A DNA stretch of 64,000 nt from the NCBI GenBank assembly GCA_963712165.1, contig CAVQGY010000002.1, positions 62,001-126,000 on the forward strand. The letters run 5' to 3'. Numbering within the stretch: position 1 is the stretch's first letter; the number at the start of each line of letters is the position of its first letter. The translations under genes were made by a program, and so were the position numbers. The notes below the pieces were generated by a model. It did no database searches and was not told the origin of the DNA. It saw only the letters and a list, made by a program, of their open reading frames with translations. Positions 19,591-29,465 of this stretch are shown one piece after another. The DNA comes from B10-G9 sp963712165. GTDB taxonomy: Bacteria > Chloroflexota > Anaerolineae > Anaerolineales > UBA11858.

Positions 19591-19986
19591 CTAGGGCTGA
19601 CAGTTTCCTTGCCACTGTATTAGACCATCCTGGACAATATAGGTCGTAGGACCTTCCCCAAACAATTCGCCATTGGAGATTATTTTAACATCCAGAAGAA
19701 CCTCGTCCTCATTTATTCTAAAATTATCACCTACCCATTCCATCTGATAAACCGGGTCTTCTATCATTCCCTTGATCATTGCCCGAGCATCATCCCCGTA
19801 GTAGCATTGATCGAGAAGCAGCCCGAAATCATTTGCCAGGTAGCTTAAAGCATCCTCCACCCGGTCTTCGCTAGCGGCTTTGAAAAACCCTTCAATAACC
19901 TCCACGGGATCTGCCGGCTGGCTTGCGCATGCTGCCAGTGCAATGGTTAGAATGATTATGCTCAAAACACAGGGATTTCGGTTCAT
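19591..19986 (-). CDS. Lipoprotein with NTF2-like domain
   Basis: 131 residues. A lipoprotein signal (IIILTIALAAC, cysteine 20) is followed by an NTF2/SnoaL-like alpha+beta domain: VEVIEGFFKAASEDRVEDAL and a C-terminal strand TYIVQDGLIQWQGNCQP. Such domains bind small ligands or act as scaffolds on the outer face. It is preceded by AGGAG-like purines and stands alone. The next 550 bp hold no gene. Confidence 0.75.
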   Translation of the reverse strand: MNRNPCVLSIIILTIALAACASQPADPVEVIEGFFKAASEDRVEDALSYLANDFGLLLDQCYYGDDARAMIKGMIEDPVYQMEWVGDNFRINEDEVLLDVKIISNGELFGEGPTTYIVQDGLIQWQGNCQP

Positions 19987-20539
19987 GGAATTCCTCCTGG
20001 AAATTTCGGTTTACTTTGAAAATCTCAATAATCTACCGACGAGGAAACTAAAAAAAACAATGCCCGTGACCAATGGCATTGCTTATAACGATGTTAGTGG
20101 TTTGAATGATCTTGAAATTGTATGAGAACAAAACTAATAATACCATAAGAATATTATTCAAATTAGTCTAATCAAATAAAGGATGCTGTTTTTGATAACT
20201 ACACTTATCTCAATAATAAGTATAAATCATGTCATAAGGATAACGGCTCAGTTCATACACGGATACACTTACGTGATAAGTTTCTATACCAATGGTTTAT
20301 AAGGTCACGGCTATTTGGTTCTTTCATCGAGAGGAACGAAATTTAGGGGAATAGTTGGACTCGATCGAATGATCTCTACCTTGTATCACTCCAAACGCAA
20401 AAATGAGGATGAAGAAATCTTGTGTTTAGGACAATCTTTCCCATACCCACAGTGTACTTCCCCAATATCGATTTAGAACGCTTAATTCCCATCAAAACAG
20501 AAGAAATCGTCAATATGCCCCCCTCGAAGGTAACCGTGA
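19987..20539. other. Gene-free stretch with one hairpin
   Basis: No credible reading frame. It holds a hairpin CAATGCC/GGCATTG at 20058-20081 followed by T7 on the minus strand, a likely terminator for the minus-strand propeller gene that ends at 20540, and a repeat end GGATAACGGCTCAGTTC near 20240. Confidence 0.6.
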
Positions 20540-22009
20540 TTAGTTGATTATTGTTTCCTCAACAAGGTAGATTTTATTATCCTTTATAGCCAGGTAATGA
20601 AAACTGGTTGGAGAATCGAATATGATCTTTCCTTTGATAATATAATCGAATTTTTTTCCCTCATCATCATCAACAACCACAAATCTCTTGTTCCCTGATA
20701 TTACGTAATATGCAATGTGCTGGCTGTCCGGACTGAAAACAGGAAACCCAACATTATCATAGGTCGATCCTTCTTCTCCATCAACGACCATGAACCCACT
20801 CATTTCATCCTTGAGGGCAATGAAGGCAATTCGCTGGCTGTCCGGGCTGAAAACAATTTGATTCCCGTATAAATAATTTTGTCCAATTCCATAATACAAT
20901 TTCCCTTCTATTCCATCGATGACTACGGATTGCTGATTGCCGTTTGACCATCTTACAAAAGCAGTTTGAGAACTGTCCGGGCTAAATAAAAGACTCTCTT
21001 TATCAATACTATAATAATGTGTTCCTTCTTCACCATCGATCACCGCAAATGACTGATCTCCATCGGAAGCTATATAACCGAATCTTTGACTGTTTGGACT
21101 GAACAGCATTGAAATAAGATCAATATGATCGTATTTTTTTCCTTCATTCCCATTTATGACTATAAATTCTTGATCACCTTCTAATGCTGCATATGCTAAC
21201 GACTGACTATCTGGACTGTATAAAAGAGAGTCTGCGAATACTCCTTCATAAGGTTTTTGTTCTTCTCCGTTTACGACTACAAAATAACGATCGCCCTCTA
21301 ATGCCCAATAAGCGACATGTTGACTATCTGGGCTGAATTGGGGTCTCAAAACGTCATCATATAGTTTCCCTTCCAATTCATCAAATACAAAATACCACTG
21401 CGTCCCCATTTTAGCTATATAGGCTACGTGCTGACTATTTGGACTAAACAAGATTGAATTACAATCAATAAGATCGTATGCTTTTCCTTCATTCCCATTT
21501 ATGACAATAAATTGTTTATTACCTTCTGATGCTGAATATAATAAAGACTGGCTATCCGGGCTGAAAATCAATTTACCAACATTACTGTATCTTTTTCCTT
21601 CTTCACCATCCACAACAACAAATACACCTTCTCCCTTAATACCTGCAAAATAAGCCAGTCGCTGACTATCCGGGCTGAAAGTTTGCTCCCCTATATGATC
21701 ATATTGCTTTCCAATATTCCCATCTAAAACTATAGATTTCCTTTCGAGATTATTAACAACATAGGCTAATCTTCGAACGTCAGGGCTAGTTATCATACTA
21801 TCTGGTACCACTGCAGAGACATCAATTTGACCAATAAAACTCTCTTTAATGGTTCGAAAAGAGAAGACATAACCTTCCTGTGCAGGGACAGTGGACAGGC
21901 CTCTTGTGATGACAACAACATTCTCTGACGAAGGGCCGCAAGAAGATAATAAAATGCAAAACAGAAAAATGGGTAATGCAAGATAAAACCTCTTCGTTAG
22001 AAATTTCAT
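20540..22009 (-). CDS. Lipoprotein with about ten TolB/PD40-like propeller repeats
   Basis: 489 residues. Lipoprotein signal with lipobox LLSSC near residue 24, then about ten repeats of 38-42 residues, each built as FSPDSQxxAYxAxxGxxxF, VVVNGEEGKxYDxI. The first half of each repeat is the PD40/WD40-like motif seen in TolB; the second half, a hydrophobic strand plus a G-E/N-G-K turn, is peculiar to this protein. It should fold as a large beta-propeller on the outer face of the membrane. Repeats are very alike, pointing to recent internal duplication. It may pair with the propeller protein upstream; no enzyme motif is visible. Confidence 0.8.
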   Translation of the reverse strand: MKFLTKRFYLALPIFLFCILLSSCGPSSENVVVITRGLSTVPAQEGYVFSFRTIKESFIGQIDVSAVVPDSMITSPDVRRLAYVVNNLERKSIVLDGNIGKQYDHIGEQTFSPDSQRLAYFAGIKGEGVFVVVDGEEGKRYSNVGKLIFSPDSQSLLYSASEGNKQFIVINGNEGKAYDLIDCNSILFSPNSQHVAYIAKMGTQWYFVFDELEGKLYDDVLRPQFSPDSQHVAYWALEGDRYFVVVNGEEQKPYEGVFADSLLYSPDSQSLAYAALEGDQEFIVINGNEGKKYDHIDLISMLFSPNSQRFGYIASDGDQSFAVIDGEEGTHYYSIDKESLLFSPDSSQTAFVRWSNGNQQSVVIDGIEGKLYYGIGQNYLYGNQIVFSPDSQRIAFIALKDEMSGFMVVDGEEGSTYDNVGFPVFSPDSQHIAYYVISGNKRFVVVDDDEGKKFDYIIKGKIIFDSPTSFHYLAIKDNKIYLVEETIIN

Positions 22010-22117
22010 GTCTCTCCTATTGTTACTGAGCGACTTTAACGAAACAAATAAAGTTTCATTTCAAAGATAAGGGGAAAGTTAAACTTGATCACGTACAACA
22101 AATAAAGAGTATGTTCC

Positions 22118-23563
22118 TTACATAGACATAAGAGATCCCACGAGAAGAAAAAGAACGCTGGCAACTATACCAATTATTATTCCGATTTTTGTTGGTAAGA
22201 GGCTTGGCTTCTTCCTCAATTTCCTAATGATACTTCCCAAAATACCACCGCTCGTGGCAGGTATGACTATTAAACTGCTAAAATCATTTGGATTGAAGAT
22301 CAAGAAATATGCAGTAGCAGCACCACAAATGACCAGGATGCTATCATTCAAAAGGATAGCAAACCAAAATATTGAAAGGATAATAATACCTAGAAGCAAA
22401 TATTGCCGAGGAAGCAGGTTGAATATCGATAAGTTAATTTGCGAAGTATCCTGAAACATTAGGCGGGGGAAACCAGAATCATCTACATTTGCCACAAGAA
22501 TACCGCTGCCGGTTGCTATCCAAATATTTCCTTGCGGATCGATTGTTAGATCATATACAAAGTCCTGAAAGAAACCGGAATTGCTCGAGTTGTATTCCTT
22601 CCAGAGATCACCATCATAGATCCTCAAAGCTGCTTCGCTGATAAACAATGTTCGTCCATATGAATCAGATGTTATTACTTCTACATCATCTGGGTAATCC
22701 CCGTCAATCCCTGGATAACTATGGTGCCAGTTGTAGTTCGACCACGATTCTCCATCATAAACGCTCGTACCTCCACGCCACCCGATCCATGTATTACCGC
22801 GTTGATCAAAACCTATACAATCTATAAGATCTTGGGGGATATCGGAATTGGACTCAGTAAAAGATCGCCAGGATTCTCCATCAAAGTAACTCAATCCATC
22901 GATTGTCCCTATCCATGCTCCTCCCTTTTGATCAAATTCTATTGCCCTGATCGAATTTGCGATCAGACCAGAGTTTTCCTTGGAGAGTATTTCCCAAGTT
23001 GTTCCATCAAATATATGTACCCCCTGGTCTGTACCGATCCAGGCCTGATTGTTTTCATCAAAAGCAATAGCAAAAACGCTCCCCAACAAGGGCGGGGAAT
23101 TTCCCGGAAACGCTTCCCAAACTTCTCCATTCACAATAATCAATCCACCTATCGATCCATCTATTCCACTTGCCAGACCAATCCAAATTCTGCCTTCTGA
23201 ATCAACCTCGATCGTATACACGATTGCACCAGTCTGTTCTAAAGCAGAATTCTCCATTGTATAGGATAACCAGGTTTCTCCATCAAACACACTGACACCA
23301 TCAAAAGTCCCAATCCATGCTCTGCCGGATTTATCAAAGGCAATTGAATTTACAGCGTCATAGACAATTTCCGAATTTTGAGTATTTATCAAATCCCAGC
23401 CAAGTTTTAGTTCTTTTTCAGCCATGGTAGAGAAGATCCTCACGAAGATTATCGCGGACACAATCAAAACTCCTAATCCCCATAGAATCCGTTTTCTCCA
23501 GATAGAATCATGGAACTTATTCATAATCGTTTGTAGGTTTTTTCTATCCACAGAGTTTTCCAT
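22118..23563 (-). CDS. Membrane protein with seven Reg_prop-type propeller repeats
   Basis: 481 residues. N-terminal membrane segment (about 29-46, ILWGLGVLIVSAIIFV), then seven repeats like AIAFDENNQAWIGTDQGVHI followed by FDGTTWE, the two-component regulator propeller motif, giving a seven-bladed extracellular sensor domain. Three or four membrane segments close the protein (from about residue 375). Unlike hybrid sensors with this propeller there is no kinase, GGDEF or HTH output domain, so it cannot signal by itself in a known way. It lies 108 bp upstream of the propeller lipoprotein on the same strand, and the two may be co-transcribed. Confidence 0.8.
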   Translation of the reverse strand: MENSVDRKNLQTIMNKFHDSIWRKRILWGLGVLIVSAIIFVRIFSTMAEKELKLGWDLINTQNSEIVYDAVNSIAFDKSGRAWIGTFDGVSVFDGETWLSYTMENSALEQTGAIVYTIEVDSEGRIWIGLASGIDGSIGGLIIVNGEVWEAFPGNSPPLLGSVFAIAFDENNQAWIGTDQGVHIFDGTTWEILSKENSGLIANSIRAIEFDQKGGAWIGTIDGLSYFDGESWRSFTESNSDIPQDLIDCIGFDQRGNTWIGWRGGTSVYDGESWSNYNWHHSYPGIDGDYPDDVEVITSDSYGRTLFISEAALRIYDGDLWKEYNSSNSGFFQDFVYDLTIDPQGNIWIATGSGILVANVDDSGFPRLMFQDTSQINLSIFNLLPRQYLLLGIIILSIFWFAILLNDSILVICGAATAYFLIFNPNDFSSLIVIPATSGGILGSIIRKLRKKPSLLPTKIGIIIGIVASVLFLLVGSLMSM

Positions 23564-23940
23564 TTTAAGAATTTCTCCTCATTGATTATCGTTAGTACCT
23601 AATGAATTGAGACATAAGAGTTTGCAGATAAATAGAAATGGTATTATTTTCAGTCCAAGATCGGATATTTCGTTGCCTAACTATTTGTCTCCAATTGTTA
23701 CTATTCAGTTATAACGAACCAAATATAAATTCAATTCAATAAGACGGAAACAAAAAAGAACAATGCCAGGATCTTTGGCATTGTTCAGGGAGGAATATCG
23801 ATGAAATGTGTGGTTAGTGATATTTTGTTGTCAAATAGCAGTGGTTTGATAATAGCATACTGAATATCATATATCAACAACAAAAGAATTGGGTAATCAT
23901 GCTATTTTTGATAAGCATTCTTATCATCACTTAAAAAGAA
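23564..23940. other. Gene-free stretch with terminator hairpin
   Basis: No gene seen. A hairpin CAATGCC/GGCATTG at 23761-23783, followed on the minus strand by a T-rich tract, is well placed to end the minus-strand tRNA transcript. It is nearly the same sequence as the hairpin at 20058. Confidence 0.65.
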
Positions 23941-23945
23941 TCCCT

Positions 23946-24016
23946 GTCCCTGCAGGATACGAACCTGCGACACATGGGATACAAGTCCATAACCTGTACG
24001 GTACCATTTTGCTATA
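23946..24016 (-). pseudogene. Decayed tRNA-Thr(TGT)-like sequence
   Basis: The T-arm GCAGG-TTCGTAT-CCTGC is intact, and the anticodon stem-loop ATGGA-CTTGTAT-CCCAT keeps four of five pairs with anticodon TGT. The 3' acceptor side AGGGACA is present, but the 5' side (ATTTATA) does not pair with it and the D-arm is poor. It lies at the head of a minus-strand tRNA group. It may be a dead tRNA gene or badly read sequence. Confidence 0.45.
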
Positions 24017-24054
24017 AATTTAGGGTGAAAAAAAGAGCAGAATGTTCAAAAAGG

Positions 24055-24127
24055 TGGGCCCGGCAGGATTCGAACCTGCGACCTGGCGGTTATGAGCCGC
24101 TCGCTCTGACCGCTGAGCTACGGGCCC
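24055..24127 (-). tRNA. tRNA-Met (CAT)
   Basis: 73 bases, acceptor stem GGGCCCG/CGGGCCC fully paired, D-arm GCTCAGCGGTCAGAGC, anticodon loop CTCATAA, T-loop TTCGAAT, discriminator A. CCA is not encoded. The first pair G-C and plain anticodon stem suggest elongator-type tRNA-Met rather than initiator; a tRNA-Ile with modified CAT is also possible. Confidence 0.92.
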
Positions 24128-24163
24128 GCTGAACCGGCAGTGTTCCATCCTACCGGAAGCAAG

Positions 24164-24235
24164 AGCGGGTGACGGGATTCGAACCCGTGAATATCAGCTT
24201 GGAAGGCTGATGCCTTACCACTTGGCCACACCCGC
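24164..24235 (-). tRNA. tRNA-Gly (TCC)
   Basis: 72 bases, acceptor GCGGGTG/CACCCGC, D-arm GGCCAAGTGGTAAGGC, anticodon loop CTTCCAA giving TCC, T-arm CGGG-TTCGAAT-CCCG, discriminator T. It is 36 bp upstream of the tRNA-Met on the same strand and likely shares its transcript. Confidence 0.93.
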
Positions 24236-24538
24236 TATTACGCATCCCCCTCAAGCTTCCCGATTATATCATAGCGATTAAAAATTGAAAATTGAAAATT
24301 GCGCCTGCGGCGCGACCGGGAAATGCTTCGCTTCGCTCAGGACAGGAGACTGGGAGACTTGGTTGGACTCGGTCATGTGGGACTGAAAAGCCAGCGATTG
24401 GTCCTTCGGTGAGACGCGCAGCAGGGTGTCTACCGGTCCCGTAGGTCAAAGGACCAGTCCCCTCTCGTCCGGTTTTCAGCCCATAGTACGATATAATGGT
24501 GACTGAATTTTTTCTGCTTATCACATGAGGAGGGGTCC
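24236..24538. other. Intergenic stretch with low-complexity repeats
   Basis: No gene. ATTGAAAATTG iterations lie at about 24277-24300, followed by GCGCCTGCGGCGC. A TATAAT at 24492-24497 could serve the mscL promoter, but no good -35 box stands at the right distance. The ribosome site GAGGAGGGG directly precedes the mscL start. Confidence 0.5.
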
Positions 24539-24995
24539 ATGTTAAAGGAATTCAGGGAGTTTGCGCTGCGGGGCAGCGTACTGGATCTGGCGGTGGGCAT
24601 CATTATCGGTGCTGCCTTCACGTCCATTATCAACTCACTCGTCAATGACATTCTCATGCCCCCCCTGGGCTGGTTATTGGGTGGGGTTGATTTTTCAAAT
24701 TTTTACCTGACCCTAAAACCCGGGAGCCCGGCCGGCCCCTATCCCTCCCTGGCAGACGCGGGAGCCGCCGGGGCGGTGACGGTCAATTTCGGTTTATTCC
24801 TCAACGCGGTCGTCTCCTTCCTGCTGGTCGCCCTGGCCATGTTCCTCCTGATCCGGGCCATCAATCGCCTCCAGGCTGAAAAGACATCCGATGAAAAAGC
24901 AGCTGAACCCATCACCAAGGACTGCCCGTTCTGCCTTTCCTGCCATCCCACCCAAAGCCACCCGCTGTCCCCACTGCACCTCGCATTTGGAGTGA
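24539..24995 (+). CDS. mscL: Large-conductance mechanosensitive channel MscL with C-terminal zinc ribbon
   Basis: About 150 residues. The N-terminal part is classic MscL: KEFREFALRGSVLDLAVGII, IGAAFTSIINSLVNDILMPP, and a second membrane helix NFGLFLNAVVSFLLVALAMF. MscL opens under membrane tension and releases solutes on osmotic shock. The C-terminal tail after EKTSDEKAAEP reads KDCPFCLS; one extra C near 24935-24940 pushes it out of frame. After correction it ends IPPKATRCPHCTSHLE with stop at 24995, giving two CxxC pairs, a zinc ribbon. Without correction the frame runs to 25051 over lipA. The corrected end leaves six bases before lipA. Confidence 0.88.
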
Positions 24996-25001
24996 TCCCG
25001 G

Positions 25002-25929
25002 ATGGCAAAAACACCTACCAGGGAGAGGATCAAGCCCTCTTCAGCCACTGAACACAAACGCCTGCCGCCCTGGCTGCGGGTCCAATTCCACAACAACCAG
25101 GCTTTTCGAGAAGTCAGCGCCCTGATGGAGAACCAGTCCCTGCATACGGTCTGCCAGGAAGCGCTCTGCCCCAACCGGGGAGAGTGTTGGGGCGCAGGCA
25201 CTGCCACTTTTTTACTGCTGGGGGATGTCTGCACCCGGGCCTGCAAATTCTGCGATGTGAAACACGGCCAGCCCGGCTCCCTGGACTGGGACGAACCCGA
25301 ACGGGTCGCCCGATCTGTCCAGGCCATGAAGCTGGAACACGCTGTGGTGACCAGCGTCAACCGCGATGAGCGCCGCGACGGCGGGGCGCCGATCTTTGCC
25401 GCCCTCATCCGCCGCATCCGCCAGCTGCGCCCGGAATGCTCCGTGGAGGTGCTCATCCCCGATTTCAAGGGCAGCCTGGAAGCGCTCAAGATCGTCATGG
25501 ACGCCCGGCCGGATATCCTCAATCACAACCTGGAAACCGTGCCCCGGCTGTTCAAGATCCATCCAGCCCCAGAGCTCCTATGAAGCCTCCCGGGCCACCC
25601 TGGTCAACGCCAAGAAACTCTCTCCGGGTATCCTCACCAAATCCGGCCTGATGGTCGGCCTGGGAGATACCCTGAATGAGGTCAAAGAGACCATGGCCGA
25701 CATCCGCAGCTGGGAGGTGGATATCCTCACCATCGGGCAATACCTCCAGCCCAGCAGGAACCACCTGCCTGTAGATCGCTTTTATACCCCGGAGGAATTT
25801 GAAGAGCTGAAAGTATTCGGCCTCGAGCTGGGTTTCAAATGGGTGGAAAGCGCTCCCCTGGTGCGCTCCTCCTACCAGGCCGCGGAACAGGTGCGGGCCC
25901 TGCGGGCAAGACCGAGGACCGGAGACTGA
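25002..25929 (+). CDS. lipA: Lipoyl synthase, frame-disrupted
   Basis: About 305 residues across a frame change near 25558-25570. LipA is a radical-SAM enzyme that inserts two sulfurs into protein-bound octanoate. Both iron-sulfur cluster motifs are present: CQEALCPNRGEC (auxiliary cluster) and CTRACKFC (radical SAM cluster). The second frame continues SYEASRATLVNAKKLSPG, TKSGLMVGLGDTLNEV, IGQYLQPSRNHLPVDRFYTP and WVESAPLVRSSYQA. The conserved closing serine region is there. The break coincides with a direct repeat ATCCATCC. An essential enzyme kept intact on both sides suggests a sequence error. Spacing of six bases to mscL implies co-transcription. Confidence 0.92.
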
Positions 25930-26131
25930 GGACCGAGATAAGTAGACTGGGTGACCTGGAGACTTGGAGACGCGAGGGAGAAATGCGCTATGTGGAGTAC
26001 CGGGACAATTAAAAATTTGTACCCAGGCTCTCCCTGTCCCCCCCTCTCCGAGTCCCACAGTCAAAGAACCGGTCCTTTTTCAGTCCTGAGCGAAGCGAAT
26101 AATCGGTCCCACCTCAATAAGAAGGAGCTTT

Positions 26132-28002
26132 ATGGAAGATACCCTATCCTTTCTGCCCTTATTGATAGTCATTTTCCTGGCCTTCCTGGTCCCCATCGCC
26201 CTCTCGCGGTTCAAGAAGCTGCGCCTGCCCATCGTTGTGGGAGAGATCATCGCCGGGATCATCATCGGCCGCAGCGGTTTTGGCTTGGTACAGCACCATG
26301 AAGTGGTCCTGGACCTGCTGGCTGAGCTGGGTTTCGTGTTCCTGATGTTCCTCTCCGGGATGGAGGTTGACTTTACCAGCCTGGGGCAGCTCACTGGAAA
26401 CAAGAGATCAGGCAAGCAGCCCGCCAGTCCCATCCGCCTGGCAGGAATCTCCTTCGCCCTCACGCTGGCCCTGTCCACCTTGATCGGGTTCGCTTTTACC
26501 CGGGCTGGCCTGGCTTCCAGCCCCTGGATGATCGCCCTGATCCTCTCCACAACCTCTTTGGGCGTAGTGGTCCCCGTATTAAAGGAACAGGGGCTCAGCA
26601 GCGGCCGATATCGGCCAGACCCTGCTGATCGCGGCCCTGATCGCTGATTTTGTGACCATGCTGCTGATCACAGTGGTCGTGGCAGCCCTCTCTGACGGCC
26701 TAACACTCGACATACTGCTGATCGGCCTGCTTTTTGTGGCATTCTTCCTGATGTATTATTTTGGGGGCATGTTCTTCAATCGCATCAAAGGTGTGCGCCG
26801 GATCCTGGAGGAGCTCAGTTCGGCAACAGCCCAGATCAAGGTCCGGGCAGCCTTTACCATGATGCTGATCTTCGTTGCCCTGGCTGAGATGCTGGGCACG
26901 GAGATCATCCTGGGCGCCTTTTTAGCCGGGGCCATCATCGCTCTGCTCAAGCGCCCCGAAGACGAAGGCCTGATCCATCAGCTGGACGCCATCGGCTACG
27001 GTTTTTTTATCCCGATCTTTTTCATCATGGTAGGGGTTGATTTCAATCTGACCTCGCTGATCAGCTCCCCCTCAGCGCTGCTGCTGGTCCCCCTGCTGCT
27101 GATCGCAGCTGCTGTGGTGAAATTACTACCTTCACTGGTATTTAAAACCAGCTTCTCCTGGAAGCAGACCCTGGCGGCAGGGACCCTGCTTTCCAGCCGT
27201 CTGTCCCTGATCATTGCCGCTTCAGCGATCGGCTTGCGGATTGGCGTGATCAGCGAGCCTTTTAACGCCGCGATCATCCTGGTCGCGATCACCACCGTGG
27301 TCATCGCACCGCCCGCTCTTTGTTAAACTCATCCCCCGCAAAGGGGTCGCTGAGGAACCAGCTATTCTGGTCATGGGCGCGGGTCCGATCGGAATCCAGG
27401 TTGCCGAGCACATTCAAAACCACGGTGACCAGGTCATTCTTATCGATGAGGACCCTTCCCGGATCGAACGCGCTCTCAGACACGGGCTGAGAGCGATCCA
27501 GGCCGATACAGACCGCTACCATCCGGATACTGAGGAGCTTCTCAACAATGCCTCACGGCTGGTTTGCGTCTTCAGCGATGTCGAGAAGAATTTCCGGATC
27601 TGCAGCCGCGCCAGGTCCACCTACGGGATCGACCATGTTATTGCCCGCACTACTGCACCCGGCGAGATCTCCCGGTTTGAAAAATTGGGCGTCACACCCA
27701 TCAATCCCGCCACCGACCAGGCCACCCTGCTGGGGCTCGTGGTCCGTAATCCCACCATGTATCAGTTGCTGACCCGGACGGATGATAACAGGGACCTGTG
27801 CGAGATTGCCATCCGCAATCCGGATTATCTGGACCGGCCGCTGAAGGAACTCGAGTTTCCCGATGATCTATTGGTGGTAGCAGTGCGCAAGGACGGAGAA
27901 TTGATCGTTCCCAGCGGGGATACTGTCCTCCGCAGGGGAGATCACCTGACGGTCCTGGGCTCTGGGGACTGTGTGGAGAATACCCGCAACCTGTTCGGCT
28001 GA
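26132..28002 (+). CDS. Kef-type monovalent cation:proton antiporter with TrkA domains, frame-disrupted
   Basis: Three successive readings (26132-26647, 26652-27326 and about 27300-28002) make one CPA2-family protein of about 620 residues. The first two supply the membrane exchanger (LPIVVGEIIAGIIIGRSGFG, FLSGMEVDFTSLG, LGAFLAGAIIALL). The third holds a TrkA-N/RCK nucleotide-binding fold (LVMGAGPIGIQVAEHI, DEDPSRIERA) and a TrkA-C domain (LVVAVRKDGELIVPSGDTVL). Family members exchange K+ or Na+ for protons, gated by NAD(H) or other ligands. Frame changes lie near 26605 (extra C) and 27312 (extra C in CCGCCCGC). RBS AAGGAG precedes the start. Confidence 0.88.
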
Positions 28003-28020
28003 GAGCGTGGGCAGGCATGA

Positions 28021-28245
28021 ATAACCGTCCTGCGGCGGTTCGGCGCCGGGTTCCCCGACGATTTTCCTGATATACGCGGGTGAAGTCCCCCAGGGGGACT
28101 TGAAAGGTTCAGCCCACGATTTTAATCGTCGGGCGATTTAGGATGATGACCTCCCAATATTCATTCGAGAATTGAAAATATTCTATACCCAACGGCTGAA
28201 GCCGTGGGCTGACGGGGCAAACCGCCCTGTGGCGGTTGGGGAATT
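28021..28245. repeat. Multi-hairpin repeat, single copy
   Basis: Holds in order CGTCCTGCGGCGG, GAAGTCCCCCAGGGGGACTT, CCCACGATTTTAATCGTCGG, ATTCATTCGAGAATTG, CGGCTGAAGCCG and CCGCCCTGTGGCGG. Each is self-complementary. The same set in the same order recurs three to four times at 30721-31440. Confidence 0.85.
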
Positions 28246-28281
28246 CTTAATCTATCCGTTTGAAAGTCACAATTTCAATTT

Positions 28282-29454
28282 TCAATCGAAAATCTCCCAG
28301 GGCGGCATACCGGAAGCATCCTCTCCAACCGGCAATAGCGATTCCCGTATTTCCCGGCCCAGCTCCGGAAATACCTCCCCGGCCGCGGCCAGGAGTCCAA
28401 AACACCCCGTTAACATCATATCGCCATAGGGCGCCGCGAAATAAGTCCGCAGTGAGGATCCGCGCATCAGGTTCCTGCGCGGGCCGGTGATCACCACGTC
28501 AAAATCACCCATGCCAAGCTGATAGGGCTCCTGGGAATAAAGCAGAGCCCCATGTCCGTGGTCCCCAAAGACGTCTTCATGAGCCAACCGGCCTTCCGCG
28601 AAAGATACCAGCAGGCTATCCAGCTTATGCCTGTCGATCAATCCGGTATGGTGCTCGAACACTCCCTCAACCTGCTGACCCTTGAGCCGGAAAGCCAAGG
28701 TGTGGAAGTTGCCAAGATTGGCGATCATCACTCTCTCCCTCTCCTGGACCCGCTGGTCCAGGGCGGCTCCCAGCACCGCCGCCGGGGCAGTGTCCATCAC
28801 CAGCAGGGGTGCGTCCAGGTCCGCCGCAGAGGTTTCCACGGCCTGCAGGCGGGTCATCTCTTCCGGGATTTCTCCCCGGCGGAACGCCAGCCGGCTCAGC
28901 CGGCCTCCAATGGATTCCCCCTCTTCCGGATGCAGCCGCTCAGCCAGATAGTCAAAGCGGAACTGGCGGTCGGAGTAGCCAGGAGGAGCGGCACCATGGT
29001 CAAACACCGCTACAGCAGCGCCGGCCAGGTCATCCAGGGAAACCCCAAAACCTCCCAGGGCATCTGCGATGGCGTTGAAATCAAAATCCTTCAGCTGGAT
29101 GTGGTTGATATCCCCGGGCAGGGAACGAACCTCGTCCTCGCTTACCACCTCGATCCCGCTTTCGCGGATCAGGTCCAGATCATCGTCAAAGGACCTGGCC
29201 GCGTCCGGGGTCGCGTAGAGCCTGTTCCCGGCTTTGACGTGGTCCCGGGCAGCCCAATGACTGGGCCCGCCGCCCATTGTCAGGCCGCTAAGCAGGACAT
29301 CCTCTCCCCGCCGGGTAGCCCCCTTGAGTTTCCGGAAGACCATCATGGTCGGGGAAGGCACAACCAGCTTAAATCCATTTTCGATCGCCAGGCCGGATTG
29401 GTAGAGATAGATATCCTGTGTTCCAGTGCCAATGTCCACGGTTAAAAATTTCAT
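28282..29454 (-). CDS. DUF1786 family protein, ASKHA-like fold
   Basis: About 390 residues. It opens with MKFLTVDIGTGTQDIYLY, a phosphate-binding loop of the ASKHA type, and ends with a glycine-rich YGDMMLTGCFGLLAA. DUF1786 proteins are often annotated as pyruvate-formate-lyase-activating-like, mainly from archaea, but they carry no radical SAM cluster and their role is unproven. The ATG at 29454 is preceded by GAGGG; an earlier start at 29469 is less likely. It lies 11 bases after the NYN-domain gene, so the two form an operon. Confidence 0.75.
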   Translation of the reverse strand: MKFLTVDIGTGTQDIYLYQSGLAIENGFKLVVPSPTMMVFRKLKGATRRGEDVLLSGLTMGGGPSHWAARDHVKAGNRLYATPDAARSFDDDLDLIRESGIEVVSEDEVRSLPGDINHIQLKDFDFNAIADALGGFGVSLDDLAGAAVAVFDHGAAPPGYSDRQFRFDYLAERLHPEEGESIGGRLSRLAFRRGEIPEEMTRLQAVETSAADLDAPLLVMDTAPAAVLGAALDQRVQERERVMIANLGNFHTLAFRLKGQQVEGVFEHHTGLIDRHKLDSLLVSFAEGRLAHEDVFGDHGHGALLYSQEPYQLGMGDFDVVITGPRRNLMRGSSLRTYFAAPYGDMMLTGCFGLLAAAGEVFPELGREIRESLLPVGEDASGMPPWEIFD

Positions 29455-29465
29455 GGCGGTATCCC

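Noticed and set aside
19388..19615. 75-codon minus-strand reading after the NTF2-like lipoprotein
   Set aside because: Overlaps the end of the lipoprotein gene, lacks a ribosome site and has no features.
28552..29445. 297-codon plus-strand reading opposite DUF1786
   Set aside because: No family features; the minus strand holds a well-conserved protein with start site and operon context.
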